From: CAYRFQ01 sp964423615 | Lineage (GTDB): Bacteria; Planctomycetota; Planctomycetia; Gemmatales; Gemmataceae | Reading direction: 5' to 3' | DNA: 25,864 nt | Assembly (NCBI GenBank): GCA_964423615.1 | Contig: CAYRFQ010000107.1 | Location: 1-25,864 of the forward strand | In this document: positions 16,432-23,357 of the stretch, piece after piece | Position numbering within the stretch: position 1 is the first letter of the stretch | Layout: each line of letters begins with the position of its first letter | Notes under the pieces: generated by a model | The model's input: the letters and a program-made list of their open reading frames with translations, nothing else | Told to the model about the DNA's origin: nothing | Databases searched by the model: none | Program-made: the position numbers and the translations under genes

Positions 16432-17154
16432 TTAATCGCTCGGTACTGCGACTTCCAAAACTTCTGGGAGGTTCAATTGTCCTTCGTAGAGAGCGCGACC
16501 CACGATACATCCCGCCACCCCGATCTGAACCAATCGCCGGACGTCGTCCAACGTCGTCACGCCTCCCGAGGCAATCACGGGGAACGAAACGGTCTTGGCC
16601 ATCTCGGCAGTGGCGTCAAAGTTTGGTCCCTGCATCATTCCGTCACGAGAAATGTCGGTATACACGAGGGCGGCAAGAGGATAGTCGGCACAGCGGCGGG
16701 CCAGGTCGAACGCGGACATTTCGGAAACATCGAGCCATCCAGCGGTAGCCACCATCCCGTTCCTGGCATCGATGCCCAGAACGATCTGGTCGGGGTACTC
16801 GTGGCACATTTGTAATAACCAGTCCGGGTTTTGCAGGGCGCGCGTCCCAATGATGACGCGCCGAACACCCCAACCAAGTACCTCCCGGATGTTTTCTTCG
16901 TTGCGGATTCCCCCGCCCAATTGACAAGGGACATCCACTGCCTTCGTTATCGCCTGAACACTCGTCTGATTGACCGGATGGCCATCCTTGGCACCGTCGA
17001 GATCGACGACATGCAAAAACTTCGCGCCTTCGTCTACCCACCGCTTTGCCATGGACGCTGGGTCGGCTCCAAAGACCGTTTCTTGGGAATAATCACCTTG
17101 CCTCAAACGGACACACTGTCCTCCTCGGAGGTCAATCGCCGGATAAATGTGCAT
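16432..17154 (-). CDS. hisA: Phosphoribosylformimino-5-aminoimidazole carboxamide ribotide isomerase HisA
   Basis: 240 residues, normal for HisA. It catalyses the Amadori rearrangement of ProFAR to PRFAR, the fourth step unique to histidine biosynthesis, in the cytoplasm. Catalytic Asp residues are D8 (YPAIDLRGG) and D129 (LGIDARNG). The two phosphate-binding glycine motifs of the TIM barrel are QLGGGIR (about 78-84) and IASGG in the second half, and the YTDISRDGM segment is diagnostic. hisH lies 80 bases upstream on the same strand, so HisA's product feeds the HisH/HisF synthase encoded partly next door. hisF is not in the window. Confidence 0.97.
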   Translation of the reverse strand: MHIYPAIDLRGGQCVRLRQGDYSQETVFGADPASMAKRWVDEGAKFLHVVDLDGAKDGHPVNQTSVQAITKAVDVPCQLGGGIRNEENIREVLGWGVRRVIIGTRALQNPDWLLQMCHEYPDQIVLGIDARNGMVATAGWLDVSEMSAFDLARRCADYPLAALVYTDISRDGMMQGPNFDATAEMAKTVSFPVIASGGVTTLDDVRRLVQIGVAGCIVGRALYEGQLNLPEVLEVAVPSD

Positions 17155-17234
17155 GGCTGATTCTCCGAGTGACAGGGCAAAAGGGACCGAAAGCCGACTG
17201 AGGAATTTGGGAACGCTTCTTTATGAAGATTATG

Positions 17235-17849
17235 TTACTTCAAGGTGGCGAAGTTGTGAAGAATTTGAAGCCCAATCTTCTGACTTTTTTCTGGGTGAAA
17301 CTGGGTGGCGAAGACATTGTCGTGCCAGATTGCCGACGTGAACGGGCTGGGATAATCAGTCTCGGTGGCCGTAATCTGTGTGTCTTTAGGCGCGACGTAG
17401 TACGAATGGACAAAGTACACGGCTGGTTCTGTCGGAAGATCAGCCAAGTGCGGGGGAGTCGTTTTCTTGCGGAGGTGATTCCAGCCCATGTGCGGCACCT
17501 TCAACCCTGGATGCGGTTGGAACCGAACGACTTCGCCTGGAAAGAGGTCGAGCCCAGTCCACTCGCCGTCCTCGTAGCTCTTCGTGAAGAGTAATTGCAG
17601 CCCGAGACAAATTCCCAGAAACGGCTTCCCCTGTCGAACGTGATTTTTGATCGGCTCGGCCAAACCCGCCGAGTTCAAACGTGCGATGGCGTCCCGAAAC
17701 GCCCCGACTCCCGGCAACACGAGCTTTTCACACTCAGCCACGCGGTTCGGGTCGTTGGTGATTTCGGCGACAAAGCCAACCTTTTCGAAGCCCTTCTGGA
17801 CGCTCCGAAGATTGCCCATTCCGTAATCGACTACGAGGATTGAAGTCAT
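17235..17849 (-). CDS. hisH: Imidazole glycerol phosphate synthase glutaminase subunit HisH
   Basis: 204 residues from the ATG at 17847-17849; the open frame extends upstream, but the conserved start ILVVDYGMGNL follows this ATG. It is the glutaminase half of IGP synthase, supplying ammonia to HisF. The triad is C81 (FLGICLGLQLLF), H185 and E187 (TQFHPEKSQ), and the PGVGAF oxyanion-strand motif is present. A weak GTGAG lies upstream. The gene precedes hisA by 80 bases in the same direction. Confidence 0.96.
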   Translation of the reverse strand: MTSILVVDYGMGNLRSVQKGFEKVGFVAEITNDPNRVAECEKLVLPGVGAFRDAIARLNSAGLAEPIKNHVRQGKPFLGICLGLQLLFTKSYEDGEWTGLDLFPGEVVRFQPHPGLKVPHMGWNHLRKKTTPPHLADLPTEPAVYFVHSYYVAPKDTQITATETDYPSPFTSAIWHDNVFATQFHPEKSQKIGLQILHNFATLK

Positions 17850-18061
17850 TGATTGCTCACGGTACTGTTTCTTGAAACTCCTCTGATATTGTCGGAACTT
17901 CGGCCCAGAAACGCAATATCCAAGTAGGTCGCGTTCGGATCTTGTGAATATTGACCCCATGCCCATCAAACGGAACCTACGACCTGATCGTTAGCGTTAT
18001 TTGCAACCCTCGTCGGTCCTTGTTATCCTCCACTCTATTCACATCACATGTCTTTCATTCA

Positions 18062-18103
18062 GGAGGACCGTTTCTCATGGTGCCGATGATCGCGGTCACG
18101 CTC
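18062..18103 (+). repeat. Copy 1 of a duplicated start module (RBS plus first codons)
   Basis: These 42 bases match 19397-19438 at 41 positions, the only difference being at 18096/19431. The copy spans the Shine-Dalgarno (GGAGG), the spacer, the ATG and codons for MVPMIA-x-TL. Sequence upstream and downstream of the match is not alike. Confidence 0.9.
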
Positions 18104-19198
18104 TTGGCAACTCTTGGCGGTGGAGACGACTCTGCCGGAATTCAACAAGCGAAAACGAGTAGCAGAAGTCTCATCCAAGAGGCATTCACGGACCGTATCG
18201 ACTTGCTCCCAAATGGTGGGAAAGCAGACGGAAGCACGAAGGAAACGAAGGCTGCCATCGCCAAGGGACTGCGTTGGCTCCAACAACAGCAGCAACCTAA
18301 CGGCCAGTGGAAGATGGAGGGGCCTTACCCAGGCGGAGGGCGCGCGAATGACACTGCCGCGACGGCCTTTGGCTTGTTGCCCTTTCTGTACGCTCGCGTG
18401 TCGCACAAAACGAAGAACAATCGGTATGCCAAAACCGTCCTCGCTGGGCTGGTGTTCCTCGTTCGCAAGCAGAACCCGAGCACTGGTGACTTTGGCGGCG
18501 GGATGTATGCCCAGGCTCTGGCCACAACGGCTGTTGTCCAGGCCTATCGCTTGTCCGAAGATCCCCGCCTGAAGCGGCCAGCCCAGATCGCCGTCAACTA
18601 TCTTGTCAGGGCCCAACACAACGCCGGGGGGTGGCGATATCGTCCAAAGCAATCTGGGGATATGTCGGTGACAGGATGGGTCGTCATGGCTCTGGTTACC
18701 GGGCGTAAGGTGGGTTTGGCTGTACCCAAAGCTACCTTCACCAAAGCCACCAAGTTCCTTGACTCGGTGAGGAACGCCGACGAGGGTTACGGATACCTCC
18801 CGCTAGGCGGCTCAACTTACACCCTGACGGCCATGGGGTTACTTTGTCGCCAACACCTGCAGGCTGATGACTGGGGACCTTCGAGTCAGAGGGTGATCAT
18901 GGCGACCAAAAAGCACCTCAAGACTCATAGCCCCAACCCCCGGCTCAAGAACATGTATTACTACTACTACGCCACTCAAGTGATGCACCAACTTGGTGGA
19001 AAGGAGTGGGACCGTTGGAACAAAGAGATGCGCCGGATGCTTCTGGGGCAACAGGAGCGAGACGGAAGCTGGAACCCACAAGGAGAACACCACGGAAAGG
19101 CGGGAGGACGGCTCATGAAGACGTCCCTGGCCCTTTTAACTCTGGAAGTCCATTACCGCGACCGACTGTTTGCCCGCAAGGGATCGCAGACCAAGTAG
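18077..19198 (+). CDS. Secreted alpha/alpha-toroid protein (prenyltransferase/squalene-cyclase repeat fold)
   Basis: 373 residues from the ATG at 18077, which follows AGGAGG with ten bases between. The start MVPMIAVTLLATLGGG is short and hydrophobic, like a signal peptide. The body carries QW-like repeats of the terpenoid-cyclase toroid: KGLRWLQQQQQPNGQW (about 63-78), LVRAQHNAGGWRYRP and LLGQQERDGSWNPQG. The catalytic DxDD motif of squalene-hopene cyclases is absent (GDMSVTGW stands near the expected place), so it is unlikely to be a hopene cyclase. Such repeat proteins are common in planctomycetes with unknown roles. Its ribosome-binding site and first codons are copied almost exactly in the next gene. 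Confidence 0.82.
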   Translation: MVPMIAVTLLATLGGGDDSAGIQQAKTSSRSLIQEAFTDRIDLLPNGGKADGSTKETKAAIAKGLRWLQQQQQPNGQWKMEGPYPGGGRANDTAATAFGLLPFLYARVSHKTKNNRYAKTVLAGLVFLVRKQNPSTGDFGGGMYAQALATTAVVQAYRLSEDPRLKRPAQIAVNYLVRAQHNAGGWRYRPKQSGDMSVTGWVVMALVTGRKVGLAVPKATFTKATKFLDSVRNADEGYGYLPLGGSTYTLTAMGLLCRQHLQADDWGPSSQRVIMATKKHLKTHSPNPRLKNMYYYYYATQVMHQLGGKEWDRWNKEMRRMLLGQQERDGSWNPQGEHHGKAGGRLMKTSLALLTLEVHYRDRLFARKGSQTK

Positions 19199-19396
19199 AA
19201 AGTTAATGACCACCCGCAAGGTCGGAATCGAACCATTCAACGAGTGGGTTATTTGGTGGGTCGTCTCTCGTCTATACAAAGAGAGGATTTCAGGGGAAAA
19301 CAAAAGATTTCAAGGGCATGCACGTTGAAGTCATTTGTAAACTGCCTCTGCGCTTGTTGTCGTCAAAACCATTCCGTGTTCCATTTTTCTTCTTCG

Positions 19397-19438
19397 GGAG
19401 GACCGTTTCTCATGGTGCCGATGATCGCGGCCACGCTC
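19397..19438 (+). repeat. Copy 2 of a duplicated start module (RBS plus first codons)
   Basis: Matches 18062-18103 at 41 of 42 positions. It supplies the ribosome-binding site and the first nine codons of the FG-GAP gene and fixes its start at 19412. Confidence 0.9.
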
Positions 19439-20668
19439 GCCTGGGCCATTGGTGGAGTCACCAATGACGCCGAGTTACGACCACCCATACCCCTTAGAGC
19501 AGAAGGCAAAGTCATCGACGTCGATGTCGGCCACGCTGCACCATTCGTCTGTGACATCGGCGGCAAGAAGTACTTGTTGGTCGGCCAGTTCGGCAGTGGC
19601 AAGCTCCGAATGTATTCGTTGAGTGAATCGGATGCGGGCTACCAAGTTGAGAAATTCCGCTGGTTCCAGGCTGGAGGTCAAGACGGCAAAGTTCCAACCG
19701 GCTGATGTGTCGGCTTTACTCCACAGTTTGTGGACTTCGACGCAGACGGCAATCAAGACATCATCTCAGGCAGCTGGCCCGGCGAACTTTATCTCTTCCG
19801 AGGTCTGGGTCAGGGACAATTTGCCAAAGCCACCAAAATCAATGACAAATCCGGCAAGCCCATCAAACTCGGCTCGGCTTCCACAGTTTTTGTGTGTGAT
19901 TTTCAGGGTACTGGAAGGCTCGACCTGCTCGTTGGCGACATCAGGGGCAACGTGCATTTGGTGAAAAACGAAGGCACCCGAAAAGAACCAGTCTACGGCA
20001 AAGCGGTTTTCGTGAAGCTTGGTAAGACTCGGCTGGTCGTTGGTGGAGACTCTCACCCGATTTTCGTGGATTGGCAAAACACTGGCAAGCCTGGACTTCT
20101 CGTTGGGGCCAGTGACGGTTCGGTAAGTTGGTATCCGAACGTTGGGTCCCGCAAGGACCCCAAATTTGCCAAGCGTACGGTGTTGGTCCCCAAAGGCAGC
20201 TACGGTTGGGAAAGTACCAAAGGCAAGAAGACGGATTTTCGGCGAGGTACGCGGTCGAAGATTTGCGTGGTGGATTGGAATCGAGATGGCAAACTTGATC
20301 TGTTGGTGGGGGATTACAGCTCCACCCAAATCGCTCGGAAACTCACCCCTGCGCAAGCCAAGAAAAAGGCCAAGCTAAGCGCAGAGTTAGCCGAGTTGAA
20401 GACGAAGCTCCAATCATTCTACAAGTCTTTGTCCAAAGGGTTACGTGAGGAACGCAAAAAGCTAAGCGAAGCCAAGACTCCCGAGGCACGGAAGAAAGCG
20501 ATGGCAGTCTACACGGCCAAGTATCAGGAACTTTCCAAGAGTCATGCCAAGGAGTTTCAACGGCGAACGAAAATCTATCAACAAATGCGTCAGTTCATGG
20601 GTAGATACGTCTCCCACGGTCGTGTGTGGTTGTATCTGCGAAAAGGCACCCCTGTTTCCGCCGAGTAA
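19412..20668 (+). CDS. FG-GAP/VCBS-repeat exported protein, candidate selenoprotein (in-frame UGA)
   Basis: One frame of 419 codons from the ATG at 19412 to 20668, interrupted only by TGA at 19703-19705 (codon 98). The next codon is TGT (Cys), giving VPTG-U-C-VGFTPQFVDFD if UGA is read as selenocysteine. After a short hydrophobic start, at least four FG-GAP blades follow, each with a D-x-D/N/T-x-G core: DFDADGNQDIISG, DFQGTGRLDLLVG, DWQNTGKPGLLVG and DWNRDGKLDLLVG. A highly charged coiled coil (about 310-400) precedes the C-terminus. The frame downstream is fully preserved, with protein-like codons and no second stop, which argues against simple decay. A hairpin just after the UGA supports recoding. 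The alternative is a recent nonsense mutation, leaving a broken gene; a cysteine-containing homologue would help decide. Confidence 0.72.
19703..19743 (+). promoter_or_regulatory. Candidate bacterial SECIS element
   Basis: Directly after the in-frame UGA, 19707-19712 (GUGUCG) pairs with 19738-19743 (CGACGC, one G-U). After an asymmetric 7/3 internal loop rich in U, 19720-19725 (UCCACA) pairs perfectly with 19729-19734 (UGUGGA), closing a three-base GUU loop. Twenty bases separate the UGA from the apical loop. Bacterial SECIS hairpins lie immediately 3' of the UGA, with a short upper stem, a small loop starting with G and unpaired U residues below it. The fit is good by eye, but no energy was computed. 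Confidence 0.6.
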
Positions 20669-20697
20669 AGACTTCGGGGATCGCTCTTGATGACAGT

Positions 20698-20740
20698 CTA
20701 CTTTTCCTTTTGGTTTCGGTCGGAACCAAAAGGAAGGTAG
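20698..20740. terminator. Strong hairpin between convergent genes
   Basis: A perfect 12-base stem (20704-20715, TTCCTTTTGGTT, with 20724-20735) continues inward by two pairs to a GGTC tetraloop and outward by CTAC/GTAG with a small bulge. It lies 29 bases after the FG-GAP gene stop and 19 bases after the pdxJ stop on the other strand, so it probably serves both transcripts. Neither side has a clear T-run, which makes it an atypical intrinsic terminator. Confidence 0.65.
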
Positions 20741-20759
20741 AATGACTCGAATTCTTCTA

Positions 20760-21476
20760 TCACTGCTGCCGCATCGCTTCCTTCATTTCTCGCACGGCCC
20801 GCTCCATTCCAACGAACATAGCTCGCGAAACAATGCTATGCCCAATATTCAGTTCTTCCACACCGGGTATGGCGATAATGCGTTTCACATTGGTGTAGTT
20901 AATGCCGTGACCCATGTGAACGCGAAGCCTGATTTCCTTTGCGTAACCGGTTGCCTTTTGGAGGGCTTTGAGTTCTTTGGCGAACTCTTCCGGTGTCGTG
21001 GCTTCGGAATAGCGTGCTGTTTGGATCTCTACCGCCTTGACGCCGAGTTCCTTGCTCGTTTCGAGTTGTTTCTCGTCGGGATCAACGAACAAAGCGACTT
21101 CGATTCCGGCGTCTTGGAGCCGCTTGATCACCGGTTCCACGGTGGCCCGATGGGTAACGACATCGAGCCCCCCTTCGGTCGTCAGTTCTTCCCGCCGTTC
21201 CGGCACCAGGGTTGCCTGGCGTGGTTTGACGTCACACGCAATCCGCGTGATTTCCTCGACCGCTGCCAGTTCCAGATTCACGTGGTCACAAATCTCGTTG
21301 ATTACGCGGACATCGCGTTCTTGAATATGCCGACGGTCTTCGCGGAGATGAACTGTTATGTTGTCCGCACCACCTAACATGGCCAACGTTGCCGCAACAA
21401 CAGGGTCCGGTTCGTCTGCCATGCGGGCCTGTCGAACAGTGGCAACATGGTCGACGTTGACACCAAGTCGAATCAT
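20760..21476 (-). CDS. pdxJ: Pyridoxine 5'-phosphate synthase PdxJ
   Basis: 238 residues from the ATG at 21474-21476; a TTG 18 bases upstream is in frame but would put the GGAG signal inside the coding sequence. PdxJ condenses 1-deoxyxylulose 5-phosphate with 3-amino-2-oxopropyl phosphate to pyridoxine 5'-phosphate, the last step of the DXP-dependent vitamin B6 route, in the cytoplasm. The conserved start IRLGVNVDHVATVRQAR, the catalytic-site HLREDRRHI, the EGGLDV loop and the C-terminal GHGINYTNV...ELNIGHSIVSRA phosphate-binding segment are all intact. The next gene upstream encodes a PLP-dependent aminotransferase on the same strand, 120 bases away, a user of the cofactor made here. Confidence 0.97.
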   Translation of the reverse strand: MIRLGVNVDHVATVRQARMADEPDPVVAATLAMLGGADNITVHLREDRRHIQERDVRVINEICDHVNLELAAVEEITRIACDVKPRQATLVPERREELTTEGGLDVVTHRATVEPVIKRLQDAGIEVALFVDPDEKQLETSKELGVKAVEIQTARYSEATTPEEFAKELKALQKATGYAKEIRLRVHMGHGINYTNVKRIIAIPGVEELNIGHSIVSRAMFVGMERAVREMKEAMRQQ

Positions 21477-21535
21477 TATTGTCCGTAGCTCCAATGTAGG
21501 AAATTGTTAGAGAGCCGAGAGTTTCGAACCTGAGC

Positions 21536-21582
21536 CTCTTGTGCTCTTGTGCTCTTGTGCTCTTGTGCTCTTGTTCTCTTGT
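21536..21582. repeat. Tandem 8-bp repeat (CTCTTGTG x about 6)
   Basis: Four exact copies of CTCTTGTG, one with a terminal T, and a partial sixth copy. It lies between the aminotransferase stop (21596) and the pdxJ start. The unit is purine-rich on the minus strand (CACAAGAG). Slippage could easily change the copy number. Confidence 0.92.
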
Positions 21583-21595
21583 CGCATGTCCTCGA

Positions 21596-22918
21596 CTACG
21601 CTCCCGCCGATGTCTCAACCATTAGTTCAGGATAGGTAGTACTTATCGCACGCGCGAGCCGAAGTAGGCCCTCGCGGATAGTATCCGGTTGTTCGACACC
21701 GAAACTCAGTCGGATGTCGTTTCCAGGAACTCGGGATTCACCGTCTTGAACAAAACAGAACTGGCCGGGGACATAAAGTAGTCCCTCGTCCAATGCGGCC
21801 TTCATCAGAGGACCATTGGGCCCCGTATCCACGCCTTCGGGAAATGTCATCCACACATATAACCCACCTTCAGGGTGAGTCCAGCGCACATGCGAAGCGT
21901 CGATTCCGTCGGTCCCAAAGACTTCCGTTAAACCGTTCAATGTTGCATCTCGTTTCGTACGATACACATCACATAGTTCGGTCACATGTTCATCATAGGC
22001 ACCGCTTTCCAACAACCGATGTAATAAGTGTTGGGTTAAGTTATTCGAGCCGAAATCATGGTTACCCTTGAATCGCAACAGCGGCCCGACCAATTCAGCA
22101 GGCAAAAAACCATATCCGGTTTTCAGACCGGGAGAACACGGCTTGGAGAACGTCATGGTCTTGATGACGTATTCGTTCTTTTCGTCCAGGCTCTTGATAC
22201 TCGGCACGTCCTCGCCGTCGTAACGAAGTTCCCGATAAGCAGCATCTTCCAACACAAAGATACGGTGCTCCCGGCTGTAATTCCGAACCAGTTCCATGAG
22301 GTGCTGTCGTCGTGGATACGAAAGGGTCAGGCTACTCGGATTTTGGAAATAGTCGATCGTATAGATCATCCGGAGACGATCAATTTCTCCAGTGTGTACC
22401 AGACGTTCGAGCAGTTCTTCCAGGGCCTCGGTCTGCATACCGTCTTCGTCCATGGGAACCGAAAGGACCTTCGCGCCGAGACTTGCGAGCGTCCCATGAT
22501 AAACGAAATACGATGGAGCTTCGGTGATGACGATGTCACCAGGGTTGATGAGGACCTCGGTGATCAGATAGAGAAACTGCTGCGAACCTGTCGTCACAAC
22601 GACGTTGCTCGCCGAGAGCGAGAGGTCGGAAGGAGTCACTCCGTCCAAAGCACAAGTCCGTTTGAGCAGCGTCTCACGCAACGGAGCGTATCCGTGAGTC
22701 GTACCGTATTGCAATGCCGCTTGAGCTGCTTGGGGTTTGGATAAGATCTCATGAATGGCGGTCTCAATTTGGCTTCCGGGCAGAGAGACTGGATCGACGA
22801 GGCCCGCAGCAAGGCTGATCAAGTGCGGATTCTCGACCGCTTGTTGCATGAAATAACTGACCGGTTGATCGGCCGTTTGGTGGCTCCGTTGGGAGAGACG
22901 CACGGATGCAGGCGACAT
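21596..22918 (-). CDS. PLP-dependent class I/II aminotransferase
   Basis: 440 residues from the ATG at 22916-22918, which has AAGGGAA eight bases upstream. The frame is open further up (to 23113), but that stretch covers a terminator and is not conserved-looking. Fold type I aminotransferase of the alpha-aminoadipate/aromatic (LysN-like) group: N193 (FQNPSS), D225 and Y228 (VLEDAAYRELR), the PLP lysine K259 (TFSKPCSPGLKTGYG) and the carboxylate-binding Arg near the end (DIRLSFG). The YGTTHGYAPLRETL start is typical. The substrate could be an aromatic, branched or aminoadipate-type amino acid. pdxJ lies downstream. A leader terminator suggests attenuation. Confidence 0.92.
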   Translation of the reverse strand: MSPASVRLSQRSHQTADQPVSYFMQQAVENPHLISLAAGLVDPVSLPGSQIETAIHEILSKPQAAQAALQYGTTHGYAPLRETLLKRTCALDGVTPSDLSLSASNVVVTTGSQQFLYLITEVLINPGDIVITEAPSYFVYHGTLASLGAKVLSVPMDEDGMQTEALEELLERLVHTGEIDRLRMIYTIDYFQNPSSLTLSYPRRQHLMELVRNYSREHRIFVLEDAAYRELRYDGEDVPSIKSLDEKNEYVIKTMTFSKPCSPGLKTGYGFLPAELVGPLLRFKGNHDFGSNNLTQHLLHRLLESGAYDEHVTELCDVYRTKRDATLNGLTEVFGTDGIDASHVRWTHPEGGLYVWMTFPEGVDTGPNGPLMKAALDEGLLYVPGQFCFVQDGESRVPGNDIRLSFGVEQPDTIREGLLRLARAISTTYPELMVETSAGA

Positions 22919-22935
22919 TAGAGAGTTCCCTTTCG

Positions 22936-22972
22936 GAAAAAAGAAAACCCCAGGAAACAAATCCCGGGGTTT
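22936..22972 (-). terminator. Intrinsic terminator in the aminotransferase leader (attenuator-like)
   Basis: On the minus strand, 22972-22961 (AAAACCCCGGGA) pairs with 22954-22943 over 12 bases (one G-U), closing a six-base loop and followed by C and six T residues (22941-22936). It ends only four bases before the Shine-Dalgarno of the aminotransferase. No other minus-strand gene lies upstream for it to terminate, so control of the aminotransferase by premature termination is the simplest reading. Confidence 0.75.
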
Positions 22973-23357
22973 TGGTGAAGGTACGAAGTTCGTAAGTCTC
23001 CAACCCGGAATCAACATCGAATGGCTACAACGTCGACGGCTGCATTGACGTAGGCAATGCTTTGAGCGTTCGTGGTTGAATACGAATTGTGCCGCATCGA
23101 TGAGTAATTCCAAAAGGTCGGTGTCGTTAATTTCTCAAGAATCGAAATCGTACTACATTACAATTTGTAGCAAACAGTTCTTCCAAGCGGCAAGGGGATT
23201 ATCTTCAAGGAAAGCCAAACGGACCTTCGCCATGCCTTCTTTTCCTAAGTAACAAGCCTAAAATCGAGTCTATCCCTACAACCGGGTTGACGTTTATGCT
23301 AAACTCTTTGCCAGCGTTCCCACACACATCCCGATAGACTACCTGGGAGAGAATGTT
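22973..23357. other. Divergent promoter and leader region, no firm gene
   Basis: The region separates the aminotransferase (minus) from the secreted protein (plus), so it should contain promoters for both, but no convincing box pair is visible. A 28-codon minus-strand frame (23011-23097) ends 38 bases before the leader terminator and could be a leader peptide, but it has no clear ribosome-binding site and no run of one amino acid. No known riboswitch core was recognised. Confidence 0.35.

Noticed and set aside
18077..19198. Squalene-hopene cyclase
   Set aside because: QW-like repeats are present but the DxDD catalytic motif is missing and the protein is about half the usual length.
19205..19260. 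A TTCGATT-like T-loop on the minus strand resembling the end of a tRNA
   Set aside because: The flanking bases do not form a five-pair T stem and no acceptor or anticodon stem can be built around it.
22919..23113. N-terminal extension of the aminotransferase
   Set aside because: It would translate through the leader terminator, and the ATG at 22918 has a well-placed Shine-Dalgarno.
23287..23305. TTGACG followed by TAAACT upstream of the secreted-protein gene, as a promoter
   Set aside because: Only seven bases separate the two boxes, far from the 16-18 needed.
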